Source: Ruminococcus sp. UBA4275 (GTDB lineage: Bacteria; Bacillota; Clostridia; Oscillospirales; Ruminococcaceae). Taken from it: 18,430 bases of DNA. Below, one piece after another: positions 6,416 to 13,655 of this stretch (its first letter is position 1; every line of letters begins with the position of its first letter). The DNA is taken from positions 1 to 18,430 of the forward strand of contig DGVV01000012.1 in the NCBI GenBank assembly GCA_002395085.1, in the 5' to 3' direction. The position numbers and the translations under genes are program-made. Below the pieces are notes generated by a model, which ran no database searches, was not told the origin of the DNA, and was given only the letters and a program-made list of their open reading frames with translations.

Positions 6416-6700
6416 ATGAGCGATTCCAATATCAGAATCCTGTTTGAGACGTATAAGGATGATGCAAGGATGCTGCGGATCTATGTGGGCATCGCGTCAG
6501 ACGGCAGGTATGTATCCGTCACGGAATATGTGACCAGTCAGAGTGCATTTACTGCCATGGAAAGCATGGTCCATTCCCTGACGGAGGCGGAATTCCGGGA
6601 GCGTGTTGCCGCAGCAAAGCAAAATGGGGCACTGAAAAAAGCGGTCAGAGAGGGCTATCTCACGCAGGAGGAAGCGGACAGGCTGAGCGAAAGTGTGTGA
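6416..6700 (+). CDS. small uncharacterised protein at the end of the zinc operon
   Basis: This 94-residue soluble protein has no signal peptide, transmembrane helix, cysteine or histidine cluster. It starts with ATG 4 nt after the znuB stop, preceded by GGAGGGC inside the end of znuB, so it should be co-transcribed with the transporter. The N-terminal half alternates hydrophobic and polar residues as in beta strands (R-I-L-F-E-T-Y, M-L-R-I-Y-V-G). The C-terminal half is helical, ending K-A-V-R-E-G-Y-L-T-Q-E-E-A-D-R-L. I do not recognise a family. Expression under zinc limitation is likely from its position, but nothing in the protein itself indicates metal binding. Confidence 0.7.
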   Translation: MSDSNIRILFETYKDDARMLRIYVGIASDGRYVSVTEYVTSQSAFTAMESMVHSLTEAEFRERVAAAKQNGALKKAVREGYLTQEEADRLSESV

Positions 6701-6734
6701 ATACAGCGGACGCACGGCGCTCCATGCAGACCGC

Positions 6735-6763
6735 TTGACTTTTTGCATCCGGTATGCTACAAT
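6735..6763 (+). promoter_or_regulatory. promoter of nadA
   Basis: TTGACT at 6735-6740 and TACAAT at 6758-6763 are spaced 17 bp apart, each with one mismatch to the vegetative consensus. It lies about 50 nt before the nadA start. No clear terminator separates it from the zinc operon, so some read-through is possible. Confidence 0.75.
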
Positions 6764-6815
6764 AACAATACGGCGGATGCTCTGCCGCAAATCGAAAACA
6801 AAGCGAGGAACTGCT

Positions 6816-7733
6816 ATGAATCTTCAGGAAATGCAGCAGGAGATCATCCGGCTGAAACGCGAAAAGAACATCTGCATTCTCGTCCACGCCTACCAGAGCC
6901 ACGACATCTGGGAGGTTGCGGACTTCATCGGTGACTCCTTCGGTCTGACGCAGCAGGCGGCGAAATCCGGCGCGGATACCATTATTATGTGCGGCGTGCT
7001 GTTCATGGCAGAAACCGTCAAGATGCTCATGCCCGAAAAGCGCGTGCTGCTCGCAAACGGCGATGCGGGATGTCCCATGGCGGAGCAGATGGACAGCGCC
7101 ATGATCGCGCAGATGCGCAAAAAAATGCCCGATCACAAGGTCGTTGCCTATATCAATACCACCGCAGAGCTGAAAACTGTCTGCGATGTCTGCGTGACGT
7201 CCTCGTCGGCGGTGAAAATCATCCGTGCAATGCCGGAACAGAAAATCCTGTTCATTCCGGACTGCAATCTCGGCGCATGGGTCAAGGAACAAGTGCCGGA
7301 GAAGGACATCACACTGCTGAACGGCGGCTGCCCGACTCACGCCCGCATAACTGCGGCAGAGGCAAAGGCGGCAAAGGCGGCGCATCCTGAGGCGCTGCTG
7401 CTGGTGCATCCGGAGTGCCGTGCGGAGGTTACTGCCCTTGCCGATTACGCCGGCAGCACCACGGAAATCATGAAATATGCCAAAGAGAGCGATGCAAAGG
7501 AATTCATCATCGGCACGGAGACCAGTATTGTGCAGCATCTTCAGCTTGCCTGTCCGGAAAAACGCTTCTACGCGCTTTCCAAAGACCTCATCTGCAAGAA
7601 TATGAAGCTGACCACACTCGGAGACGTCTACGACTGTGTGCGCGGCATCGGCGGCAGAGAGATCGAAATGGATGCTGAAACAATCGCAGCAGCGCGCAGA
7701 CCGATTGACGCGATGCTTGCATACGGCGGCTGA
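6816..7733 (+). CDS. nadA: quinolinate synthase
   Basis: This 305-residue enzyme condenses iminoaspartate with dihydroxyacetone phosphate to quinolinate in de novo NAD synthesis. It follows the short NadA architecture with three pseudo-repeated domains. The three cysteines for its [4Fe-4S] cluster are C86 in A-G-C-P, C201 in H-P-E-C and C260 in I-C-K-N-M-K. Other family segments are H-A-Y-Q (24-27), C-G-V-L-F-M-A-E-T (59-67) and V-T-S-S-S-A (127-132). It starts at an ATG after a weak GCGAGGAA site and is monocistronic, between its own promoter and a terminator hairpin. The usual partners nadB and nadC are not in the window. Confidence 0.95.
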   Translation: MNLQEMQQEIIRLKREKNICILVHAYQSHDIWEVADFIGDSFGLTQQAAKSGADTIIMCGVLFMAETVKMLMPEKRVLLANGDAGCPMAEQMDSAMIAQMRKKMPDHKVVAYINTTAELKTVCDVCVTSSSAVKIIRAMPEQKILFIPDCNLGAWVKEQVPEKDITLLNGGCPTHARITAAEAKAAKAAHPEALLLVHPECRAEVTALADYAGSTTEIMKYAKESDAKEFIIGTETSIVQHLQLACPEKRFYALSKDLICKNMKLTTLGDVYDCVRGIGGREIEMDAETIAAARRPIDAMLAYGG

Positions 7734-7744
7734 CCCGCTTTTTC

Positions 7745-7787
7745 ACAGACCGGCATTCCCGCAGAAACGGGGAAGCCGGTCTGTTTC
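7745..7787 (+). terminator. nadA terminator
   Basis: ACAGACCGGC (7745-7754) pairs perfectly with GCCGGTCTGT (7775-7784). The stem is extended inward by TTCCC/GGGAA after a one-base bulge. A short T run (TTTCG) follows. The stem is very strong and the T run weak. It lies 12 nt after the nadA stop. Confidence 0.75.
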
Positions 7788-7834
7788 GCTGCTGCGGGAA
7801 CGGATGAAAAAAACGTGAATTTTCGGCAGATCGC

Positions 7835-7863
7835 TTGCAAAAGCTGTATAATTGTGGTATACT
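7835..7863 (+). promoter_or_regulatory. promoter of the dut operon
   Basis: TTGCAA at 7835-7840 and TATACT at 7858-7863 have 17-bp spacing. A TATAAT also occurs within the spacer (7847-7852) but lacks a good -35 partner. The start codon is 40 nt downstream. Confidence 0.7.
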
Positions 7864-7903
7864 GTACAGTGAGCGATTACTGATTAGAAAGGCGGTTTTC
7901 ACC

Positions 7904-8356
7904 ATGCAGCTCACCTTTCAGCGCCTGCGTCCGGATGCAGTCATCCCGCAGCGCGCAACCCCCTTCAGCGCGGGACTTGATCTCTCTGCCTGCGTTGATG
8001 CAGACATCGTGCTTGCCCCGCATGAGATCCGGCTGATTCCGACCGGCCTTGCCGCCGCACTGGATGTCAGCGATGCCATGCTGATGCTTTGTGCGCGTTC
8101 CGGTCTTGCGGCGAAGCACGGCATCGGAATGGCAAACGGCGTCGGCATTGTCGATACCGATTACCGCGGCGAGATTAAAGTTCCGCTGATCAATCAGAGT
8201 GATGTGCCGTTTACGGTTACGCCGGGAATGCGCATTGCACAGCTGATCGCCGTTCCGGTGCTGATGCCGGAAGTTTCAGAAGCGGATACGCTTCCGGAAA
8301 CGGTGCGCGGTGCAGGCGGCTTCGGTTCGACCGGTACGGATGCACCGAAAGGCTGA
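7904..8356 (+). CDS. dut: dUTP diphosphatase
   Basis: This 150-residue trimeric dUTPase hydrolyses dUTP to dUMP and pyrophosphate, keeping uracil out of DNA and supplying dUMP for thymidylate synthesis. All five motifs are present in order: S-A-G-L-D-L (motif 1), A-R-S-G-L-A (motif 2), G-I-V-D-T-D-Y-R-G-E-I (motif 3 with the catalytic Asp), G-M-R-I-A-Q-L (motif 4) and R-G-A-G-G-F-G-S-T-G (motif 5, P-loop-like). The start follows GAAAGGCGG. An in-frame upstream extension would begin within the promoter and is not credible. It opens a probable five-gene co-directional unit. Confidence 0.96.
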   Translation: MQLTFQRLRPDAVIPQRATPFSAGLDLSACVDADIVLAPHEIRLIPTGLAAALDVSDAMLMLCARSGLAAKHGIGMANGVGIVDTDYRGEIKVPLINQSDVPFTVTPGMRIAQLIAVPVLMPEVSEADTLPETVRGAGGFGSTGTDAPKG

Positions 8357-8392
8357 TCCCGCAGAACAGATAAAAAAGAAAGGAACACAAAA

Positions 8393-8656
8393 ATGAAAAA
8401 GAATCTGATCACATTTTTTGCCATCATCATTGCAATCCTGGGCGGCTATTTTCTCGGAATCATCTGCGTGAATACAGAAGAACCGATGATCATGTGGCTG
8501 GGGCAGTCGCTGGAATTCGGCTTTGATACGTTTAGTCTGGATCTGAGTGTGTTTCAGTTTTCCCTCGGATTCCATATTGCGATCAACTTCGTGCAGGTGC
8601 TTCTGATCCTGCTGGCAGCCCTTGCCGGCCCGAAGATTGCCGATAAGATCAAATAA
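8393..8656 (+). CDS. small two-helix membrane protein, DUF4321-like
   Basis: This 87-residue protein has an N-terminal hydrophobic helix (about 5-25, with G-G-Y-F-L-G) and a C-terminal one (about 61-80), ending in K-I-A-D-K-I-K. The middle segment L-E-F-G-F-D-T-F-S-L-D-L-S-V-F-Q-F-S-L-G-F resembles DUF4321 proteins, small clostridial membrane proteins with a G-S-x-G-L...L-D-L-G-V-I-x-L-T-F-G pattern; this match is from memory of the family. AAGAAAGGAA precedes the start. It lies 36 nt after dut and 17 nt before the PHP gene. Function unknown. Confidence 0.8.
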   Translation: MKKNLITFFAIIIAILGGYFLGIICVNTEEPMIMWLGQSLEFGFDTFSLDLSVFQFSLGFHIAINFVQVLLILLAALAGPKIADKIK

Positions 8657-8673
8657 GAGAGGATGAACTGCGC

Positions 8674-9363
8674 ATGATGCGCTGGGAAACGCACCTGCAT
8701 ACACAGGAGGGGAGTGCCTGTGCGCGTTCTTCTGCTGCGGATATGGTGCGCGGCTGCAAAGCTGCCGGCTATGACGGCTTGTTCGTCACAGACCATTTCT
8801 ATCACGGCAATACGGCAGTTGACCGTTCGCTGCCGTGGGCGGAATGGGTGCAGCAGTTTTGTCTGGGCTATTACCATGCAAAGGAGACCGGCGATGCCAT
8901 CGGGATGCGCGTATGCTTTGGCTGGGAGTATTCGTGGGACGGCAATGATTTCCTGACCTACGGCCTTTCGCCGGAATGGCTTGCGGCGCATCCGGAGACC
9001 GTCACCCTTCCCCCAATCGAGTATCTGCGGCTGGTGCGCAGCGCAGGTGCATTCATTGTCCATGCGCACCCGTTCCGGAAGGAGGGATATATCCCTGCAA
9101 TCAAACTTGTGCCGGATCTGGTTGATGCAGTTGAGGTGTACAACGGCGGCAACCGCGAAGATCTCTATAATGACCGCGCCCGCTGGTATGCGGAAAGCTA
9201 CGGTCTGCCGGTGACATCCGGTTCGGATACGCACAGCAGCGATTGTTTCACCGGCGGCATTCTGACGGATGCAGACATCTGCACCGCCGCGGATTACGGC
9301 AGTGCAGTCCGGTCCGGTGCAGTCGCCGGACTGATGATCAAGGGCAAAGAATGCCCGCTTTGA
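8674..9363 (+). CDS. PHP-domain metal-dependent phosphoesterase-like protein
   Basis: This 229-residue protein has the complete PHP active-site set for a multi-metal centre: E-T-H-L-H-T near the N-terminus (H7, H9), V-T-D-H-F-Y-H (about 39-45), F-G-W-E (about 86-89), V-H-A-H-P (about 129-133) and S-G-S-D-T-H near 186-191. PHP proteins of this size hydrolyse phosphate esters such as nucleotides or histidinol phosphate; the substrate here cannot be told. Two adjacent ATGs begin the frame at 8674 and 8677, 11-14 nt after GAGAGG, so the exact start is uncertain. It lies downstream of dut, in the same probable transcript. Confidence 0.88.
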   Translation: MMRWETHLHTQEGSACARSSAADMVRGCKAAGYDGLFVTDHFYHGNTAVDRSLPWAEWVQQFCLGYYHAKETGDAIGMRVCFGWEYSWDGNDFLTYGLSPEWLAAHPETVTLPPIEYLRLVRSAGAFIVHAHPFRKEGYIPAIKLVPDLVDAVEVYNGGNREDLYNDRARWYAESYGLPVTSGSDTHSSDCFTGGILTDADICTAADYGSAVRSGAVAGLMIKGKECPL

Positions 9364-9406
9364 AAGACAGAAGCCTACTATATAGAAGGAAGTATTGAGG
9401 TATCAC

Positions 9407-10228
9407 ATGAATCGCAAATTATCTGCGCCCGCCGTGCTTGCGGCGGCGCTTCTTCTGACTGCCTGCGGTACGGAGATTGAGCGCGAAAGTTCGGTGTATA
9501 TCACCACGCGCGAGACCGAGGCAACGGAAACCACAGAGACCGTCGTTCTGACAGCCGCATCGACAACAGATCCGGATGCAACCGCAGCCCCGCCGGCAGA
9601 TGCCGCAGCGGCAAATATTTCGTGGCGCGATTGCTTTTCGCAGAAGCTGCGTGATTATGCGGCAACTGCGGGCTTTATCCCTGCAAGCATGAATCCGGAC
9701 AGCCATTCGCGTTACGGTATCACGGATCTGGACGGCAACGGAATGCCGGAACTGCTGATCGCCTATAATTCCGATGAGAACACCGTCTGCACGGTTTACT
9801 ATATCGCCGCGGACGGGCAGGTGCTTGTTGCAGGTGAACTGGGTGCGGGCGGCTGCTTTGAACTGGATGTGAACCGCCGTCTGGCAGTTGTGCGCACGGC
9901 AGAGGAGACAAGCAACCGGTATATGAGCTACCGCTTCACGGGCAATGCACTTGTGCCGGAGATGACGATGACGGATTCGCTGGGGGAGGCACTGTTCCCG
10001 CCGGCGGATGAACAGCCCGCTGAGACCACTGCCCCTGCGGAAAACGGCGAAACCGAACCGCAGCCGGAATACGGTGCGGATGCTGCTTATTCTGTCAATG
10101 ACAATGCTGTGTCACGCGAGGAGTATCTCGCATATTACAATGATTACTGGGCGAATGCAACCCTGTCAAAGGTCGGCGGACTGATCGACTTTGATGCAAA
10201 AATCACATCGGATAAACTGGTCTGGTGA
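9407..10228 (+). CDS. lipoprotein with EF-hand-like loop
   Basis: This 273-residue secreted lipoprotein has a signal peptide ending L-L-T-A-C with C20 as lipid anchor. Residues 22-70 form a Thr/Glu/Ala-rich linker. A globular domain of about 72-195 contains D-L-D-G-N-G-M-P-E-L-L (107-117), a calcium-binding-type loop. A Pro/Glu/Thr-rich stretch (about 200-225) follows, then a short tyrosine-rich C-terminal piece. ATG 9407 has TTGAGG six bases upstream; a TTG at 9395 would add four residues before the signal peptide and is less likely. The next gene begins at or near its stop. Function is not recognised; similar lipoproteins are common in Ruminococcaceae. Confidence 0.82.
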   Translation: MNRKLSAPAVLAAALLLTACGTEIERESSVYITTRETEATETTETVVLTAASTTDPDATAAPPADAAAANISWRDCFSQKLRDYAATAGFIPASMNPDSHSRYGITDLDGNGMPELLIAYNSDENTVCTVYYIAADGQVLVAGELGAGGCFELDVNRRLAVVRTAEETSNRYMSYRFTGNALVPEMTMTDSLGEALFPPADEQPAETTAPAENGETEPQPEYGADAAYSVNDNAVSREEYLAYYNDYWANATLSKVGGLIDFDAKITSDKLVW

Positions 10229-10254
10229 GCAAAACAGAAAGGCAGATCCCGAAC

Positions 10255-11139
10255 ATGAACGAAGAAGAAAAAAAGCCGCGGAAGGATACTGCGTCAGCAT
10301 ACCGCAATGCGATGGAGATGGAAGCAAAGCTTCGCCGTGAGGAGGAGCTGCGGGAGCGTGCGCGGCAGGCTGCCGAGGAAGAAGCAAATTATCAGGCGCG
10401 TGAGGAATATGCCAGGGAACTTGCCGAAGAAAAGGTCGATCTGATCCGGCTGAAGCAGGGTGTCATCACCGACAGTGACAAGATCTTCCGCGATGAAGGG
10501 CCAGCCAGACAGTATACAATCTGGCAGAAGATCGGCAACTGGTTTTATCATTCAAAATGGTGGCTGGGCATCGCGTCGTTCATCGTGCTGGTGGCGGCGT
10601 TTCTGATCTATGATTACGTGACACGCGAGGATCCCGACCTGCGCATGATGCTGCTGTCAGAGCATCCGACCATGTATGCGGAATCCGATCAGCTCTGCAC
10701 ATGGCTGGAACAGTATGCGGAAGACTGGAACGGCGACGGGAAAATCAGCGTCGGCACGGTATATATTCCGGTCTCGAAGGATACGATGGAGATGAGCGGC
10801 AATTATTCCGCAGCGTATAATTCGCAGCTTCTGGTGCAGTTCCAGAGCGCGACCTGTATGCTGGTTCTGGCAGATGATGCATCCATTGCGTATCTCCAGC
10901 CGGAAGATATGTTTGTGAATCTGGAGCAGCTTTATCCGGATTGCCCCTATGTGAACGGCTGGCGGCTGAATCTCACGGATACGAAATTTGCATCGCTCTG
11001 GGGATTGACCGAACCGCTGAAGGACGGTTCCTGTCTGGCGCTGCGCATTCCGCAGGAGGCGATGAATTCGCAGGAGGAAGCCGATGAGGCATACGCCTGT
11101 GCAAAGGCGCTGCTGGACCGCATCGTTCCGCTGCTCTGA
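10255..11139 (+). CDS. coiled-coil single-pass membrane protein of unknown function
   Basis: This 294-residue protein has a charged, helical cytoplasmic N-terminus (20-67, Arg/Glu/Ala-rich, likely coiled coil), one transmembrane helix (about 102-122) and an extracytoplasmic domain of about 170 residues. The domain carries D-W-N-G-D-G-K-I-S near 147-155, an EF-hand-like loop. ATG 10255 lies 12 nt after AGAAAGG. A GTG at 10225 overlaps the previous stop (GTGA) and would add ten residues; it cannot be excluded, since the same overlap is used at 1950. It is probably co-expressed with the preceding lipoprotein. No family recognised. Confidence 0.78.
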   Translation: MNEEEKKPRKDTASAYRNAMEMEAKLRREEELRERARQAAEEEANYQAREEYARELAEEKVDLIRLKQGVITDSDKIFRDEGPARQYTIWQKIGNWFYHSKWWLGIASFIVLVAAFLIYDYVTREDPDLRMMLLSEHPTMYAESDQLCTWLEQYAEDWNGDGKISVGTVYIPVSKDTMEMSGNYSAAYNSQLLVQFQSATCMLVLADDASIAYLQPEDMFVNLEQLYPDCPYVNGWRLNLTDTKFASLWGLTEPLKDGSCLALRIPQEAMNSQEEADEAYACAKALLDRIVPLL

Positions 11140-11148
11140 GGCATATCA

Positions 11149-11177
11149 TTGACAATTTCCCTGCTATGTGATATAAT
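11149..11177 (+). promoter_or_regulatory. consensus promoter of metY
   Basis: TTGACA at 11149-11154 and TATAAT at 11172-11177 with 17 bp between them form a perfect consensus. It begins only 9 nt after the previous stop codon with no terminator between. The leader of about 55 nt holds one small hairpin (CCGC-TGAT-GCGG) and is too short for a SAM riboswitch. Confidence 0.88.
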
Positions 11178-11238
11178 GAATGCAGCCGCTGATGCGGTGA
11201 AATTTTAACTGAATTAACAGGCTCAGGAGGAATGTACC

Positions 11239-12507
11239 ATGAAAATCGAAACACAATGCCTGCACGCAGGCTATACGCCCGGCAACGGAGATCCGCGCGT
11301 TGTGCCGATTGTGCAAAGCACCACTTATACATTTGACTCGACGGCGCATATCGCTGCGCTCTTTGATATGCCTACTGAGCCGATGTATTCCCGCTTCGCA
11401 AACCCGACCGTCGATGCGGTTGAGAAGAAAATCGCGGCACTGGAAGGCGGCGTCGCTGCAATGTGTACGACCAGCGGTCAGGCTGCCAATCTGCTGGCAA
11501 TCCTGAATCTCTGCAAGGCAGGCGACAGCTTCATCTCCACCGGCACAATCTACGGCGGCACGGTCAATCTCTTTGCTGTGACGCTGAAAAAGCTCGGAAT
11601 TGAGTGCATTTTCGTCGATCAGGAAGCATCCCGCGAGGAGCTGCAAAAGGCAATCAAGCCCAATACCCGCTGCGTGTTCGGTGAGATCATCGCAAACCCC
11701 GCGCTTTCAATCCTCGATATTCAGAAGTTTGCGGATTTCGCTCATGAGAACGGTCTCCCGCTCATCGTGGACAGCACCTTCCCGACTCCGATTCTCTGCC
11801 GCCCGAAGGAATTTGGCGCAGACATCATTACCCACTCCACCACAAAGTATATGGACGGTCATGCAGTGCAGGGCGGCGGTGTCATCGTGGACTGCGGCAC
11901 ATTCCCGTGGGATAACGGCAAATTCCCTGATTTCACCGAGCCGGATGAGAGCTATCACGGCGTCAAGTACGTCGAGAGCTTCGGCAATATGGCTTACATC
12001 ATCAAGTGCAGAATGCAGCTCATGCGTGATTTCGGCTGCTATCCGAGCGCAACGGCAGCGTTCTATCTCAATCTCGGTCTGGAGACGCTGGCTGTCCGCA
12101 TGAAGCAGCACAGTGCCAATGCACAGCGCGTGGCGGAGTTCCTTCAGAGCCGTCCGGAGGTCGAATCGGTCAGCTATCCGGGTCTGAAGGGTGATCCGTA
12201 TTATGAGCGCGCACAGAAGTATCTGCCGGACGGATGCAGCGGTGTCATTTCGTTTGTCATCAAGGGCGGCAGAAACGTCGCGATGAACTGGATGGATTCG
12301 CTGGAGCTTGCCTCGAATGTGGTTCACGTCGCAGACATCCGTACCTGTGTGCTGCATCCTGCATCGGAGACGCACCGCCAGCTTACGGATGAGCAGCTTG
12401 TGGCTGCGGGCATCAATGCCGGCATGATCCGTCTCTCAGTCGGTCTTGAGAACGCGGACGACATCATCGCAGATCTCACACAGGCATTCGAGAAAGCCTG
12501 CAAATAA
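11239..12507 (+). CDS. metY: O-acetylhomoserine sulfhydrylase-like PLP enzyme
   Basis: This 422-residue protein belongs to the Cys/Met-metabolism PLP family (fold type I). It probably makes homocysteine from O-acetylhomoserine and sulfide. The PLP lysine is K203 in H-S-T-T-K-Y-M-D-G-H, with D178 in I-V-D-S-T-F contacting the pyridine nitrogen. Y50-x-R52 in Y-S-R-F-A-N-P-T binds the phosphate of the neighbouring subunit. The length (about 420) and the segment G-G-G-V-I-V-D-C-G fit OAH sulfhydrylases better than the shorter cystathionine gamma-synthases and lyases (about 380-400). The start follows CAGGAGGAATGTACC. It has its own strong promoter. Exact substrate preference is inferred. Confidence 0.9.
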   Translation: MKIETQCLHAGYTPGNGDPRVVPIVQSTTYTFDSTAHIAALFDMPTEPMYSRFANPTVDAVEKKIAALEGGVAAMCTTSGQAANLLAILNLCKAGDSFISTGTIYGGTVNLFAVTLKKLGIECIFVDQEASREELQKAIKPNTRCVFGEIIANPALSILDIQKFADFAHENGLPLIVDSTFPTPILCRPKEFGADIITHSTTKYMDGHAVQGGGVIVDCGTFPWDNGKFPDFTEPDESYHGVKYVESFGNMAYIIKCRMQLMRDFGCYPSATAAFYLNLGLETLAVRMKQHSANAQRVAEFLQSRPEVESVSYPGLKGDPYYERAQKYLPDGCSGVISFVIKGGRNVAMNWMDSLELASNVVHVADIRTCVLHPASETHRQLTDEQLVAAGINAGMIRLSVGLENADDIIADLTQAFEKACK

Positions 12508-12520
12508 GTAAGGAATAATT

Positions 12521-12569
12521 CAGCCATAGCATTTCTCATTATACAGTCAAGAATGCTATGGCTGCTTTG
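12521..12569 (+). terminator. hairpin after metY, probable terminator
   Basis: CAGCCATAGCATT (12521-12533) pairs perfectly over 13 bp with AATGCTATGGCTG (12552-12564). The loop is 18 nt and only CTTTG follows. The poor T run suggests leaky termination or processing. The following gene starts 23 nt after the stem, so it may depend on read-through; no separate promoter is obvious. Confidence 0.55.
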
Positions 12570-12587
12570 CGTCATGAGGACATTTCA

Positions 12588-13091
12588 ATGGAAACAATCA
12601 GGATCAGACATATCCCCAAATGCGTGGATATTGCAATGGTTGTTCTGCTGGCTGCCGGTTTCGGCGTACATCTGGAGGCGATCACTTCCGGGCAAATTTC
12701 CGCTGTCATCGCGGAAGCGGCGGTCTTTGCGGTGTTTATCACAGGTGTTATTCTGGCGCTGACCGTCAAAACGAAAATACAGTTCGGGGAGGACAGCGGG
12801 ATTCAGTGCCGCTGGCTCTTTCTGCGCTGGAAGATTGATCTGGAAAAGCTGCAAACTGTGACGTATACGGTTTCATCGTACCGCACACGCGGCGGCGGGA
12901 CAAGCTACATCTTTCTTCTGCGGTTTTATGAAGACTGCAAGCATCCGGAGAAGGCTGGGCGGCTGAAGGAACATCTGGAACAGCGTGTCGCGGAGGACTG
13001 CATCCGGGAAAAATATGACCGCGTGCAGCTGATGAAGCTCTACCGGTACATTGAGAAACAATATCCCGAAAAGGCAAAGGGAAATGAATGA
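12588..13091 (+). CDS. two-helix membrane protein, possible bacterial PH-like domain
   Basis: This 167-residue protein has two hydrophobic helices, about 13-33 and 38-60. A cytosolic part begins K-T-K-I-Q-F-G-E and contains alternating strands around W-L-F-L-R-W-K-I and Y-I-F-L-L-R-F-Y. A charged helical tail follows. Two helices followed by a strand-rich domain recall small bacterial PH-domain membrane proteins, but this is only an architectural resemblance. ATG 12588 has GAGGA seven bases upstream; an earlier in-frame ATG at 12558 lies inside the preceding hairpin. The stop at 13091 is 9 nt before the next gene. Function unknown. Confidence 0.75.
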   Translation: METIRIRHIPKCVDIAMVVLLAAGFGVHLEAITSGQISAVIAEAAVFAVFITGVILALTVKTKIQFGEDSGIQCRWLFLRWKIDLEKLQTVTYTVSSYRTRGGGTSYIFLLRFYEDCKHPEKAGRLKEHLEQRVAEDCIREKYDRVQLMKLYRYIEKQYPEKAKGNE

Positions 13092-13100
13092 GGTGTGAAT

Positions 13101-13571
13101 ATGAAATGGTTTGACGGCAGTGAGCTGGATGTAAAGCAGTTTACCGGCGAATCGCTGTGTGAAAAGCTCAGCCTCGAAATGTGGGATTCTGACAGCGAAC
13201 AGCGGGCAGAATTCCCGGATTTCATTCAGTCTGCAATGTGCATCATTGATTTTGACACGATCACAAATATGGATGGCTTCTCCACGCCGTTTTTCGGCGA
13301 GTATACACCGGAATACTACGCGCAGATCATTGCGGCATTCCGTGTGATCGGCGATGCGCAGGATGCGGATATTCTCGCAGAGGCGCTCCGTCTGGATGCG
13401 CAGTATCAGGAGATGAGCGACAGTGCCGCAGATGATGCGGAATCTGACCGGCTTTCCGATGAACTCTCGGAGAAGCTCAGCGAACTGGAAACGGGACTGT
13501 ACCTGAATACCGATGCGGATATGTGGGCGATGCTCTACCGCTGGCTTGATGAAAATCTGCAAAAACTGTAA
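13101..13571 (+). CDS. acidic soluble protein, DUF4375 (DMP19)-like
   Basis: This 156-residue acidic cytosolic protein has no signal or membrane segment. The central region (F-D-T-I-T-N-M-D-G-F near 52-61, followed by a helix with A-F-R-V-I-G-D-A-Q-D-A-D-I-L near 80-93) resembles the DMP19/DUF4375 pattern of F-x-x-E-x-x-M-x-G-F and a later A-L-x-x-I-G-A-x-x-A-A. The match is by eye and tentative. ATG 13101 has GAGG seven bases upstream; GTG 13095 is a possible alternative. It follows the membrane protein by 9 nt, so they form a pair, and ends at a bidirectional terminator. Confidence 0.75.
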   Translation: MKWFDGSELDVKQFTGESLCEKLSLEMWDSDSEQRAEFPDFIQSAMCIIDFDTITNMDGFSTPFFGEYTPEYYAQIIAAFRVIGDAQDADILAEALRLDAQYQEMSDSAADDAESDRLSDELSEKLSELETGLYLNTDADMWAMLYRWLDENLQKL

Positions 13572-13589
13572 AAACGATACCATGCAAAA

Positions 13590-13626
13590 CAGCCTGCGGA
13601 ACGCAACAATCCGCAGGCTGCTTTTA
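13590..13626. terminator. bidirectional terminator between convergent genes
   Basis: CAGCCTGCGGA (13590-13600) and TCCGCAGGCTG (13610-13620) form a perfect 11-bp stem with a 9-nt loop. CTTTTATAT follows on the plus strand and TTTTGC on the minus strand. It serves both the gene ending at 13571 and the cysK gene ending at 13656. Confidence 0.9.
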
Positions 13627-13655
13627 TATAGGAGGATACTTCTGCAATTATGCGC

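Noticed and set aside
5203..6429. Long open frame of 408 codons on the minus strand, His/Gln/Arg-rich
   Set aside because: It lies opposite znuC and znuB, whose motifs are unambiguous. Its composition is that of an antisense frame in GC-rich coding DNA, with no RBS.
6660..7538. Minus-strand frame of 292 codons opposite nadA
   Set aside because: nadA carries all its catalytic and cluster motifs on the plus strand; the antisense frame is low-complexity and lacks a ribosome binding site.
11178..11238. SAM riboswitch or T-box ahead of metY
   Set aside because: The leader is only about 55 nt with one tiny hairpin and none of the conserved cores.
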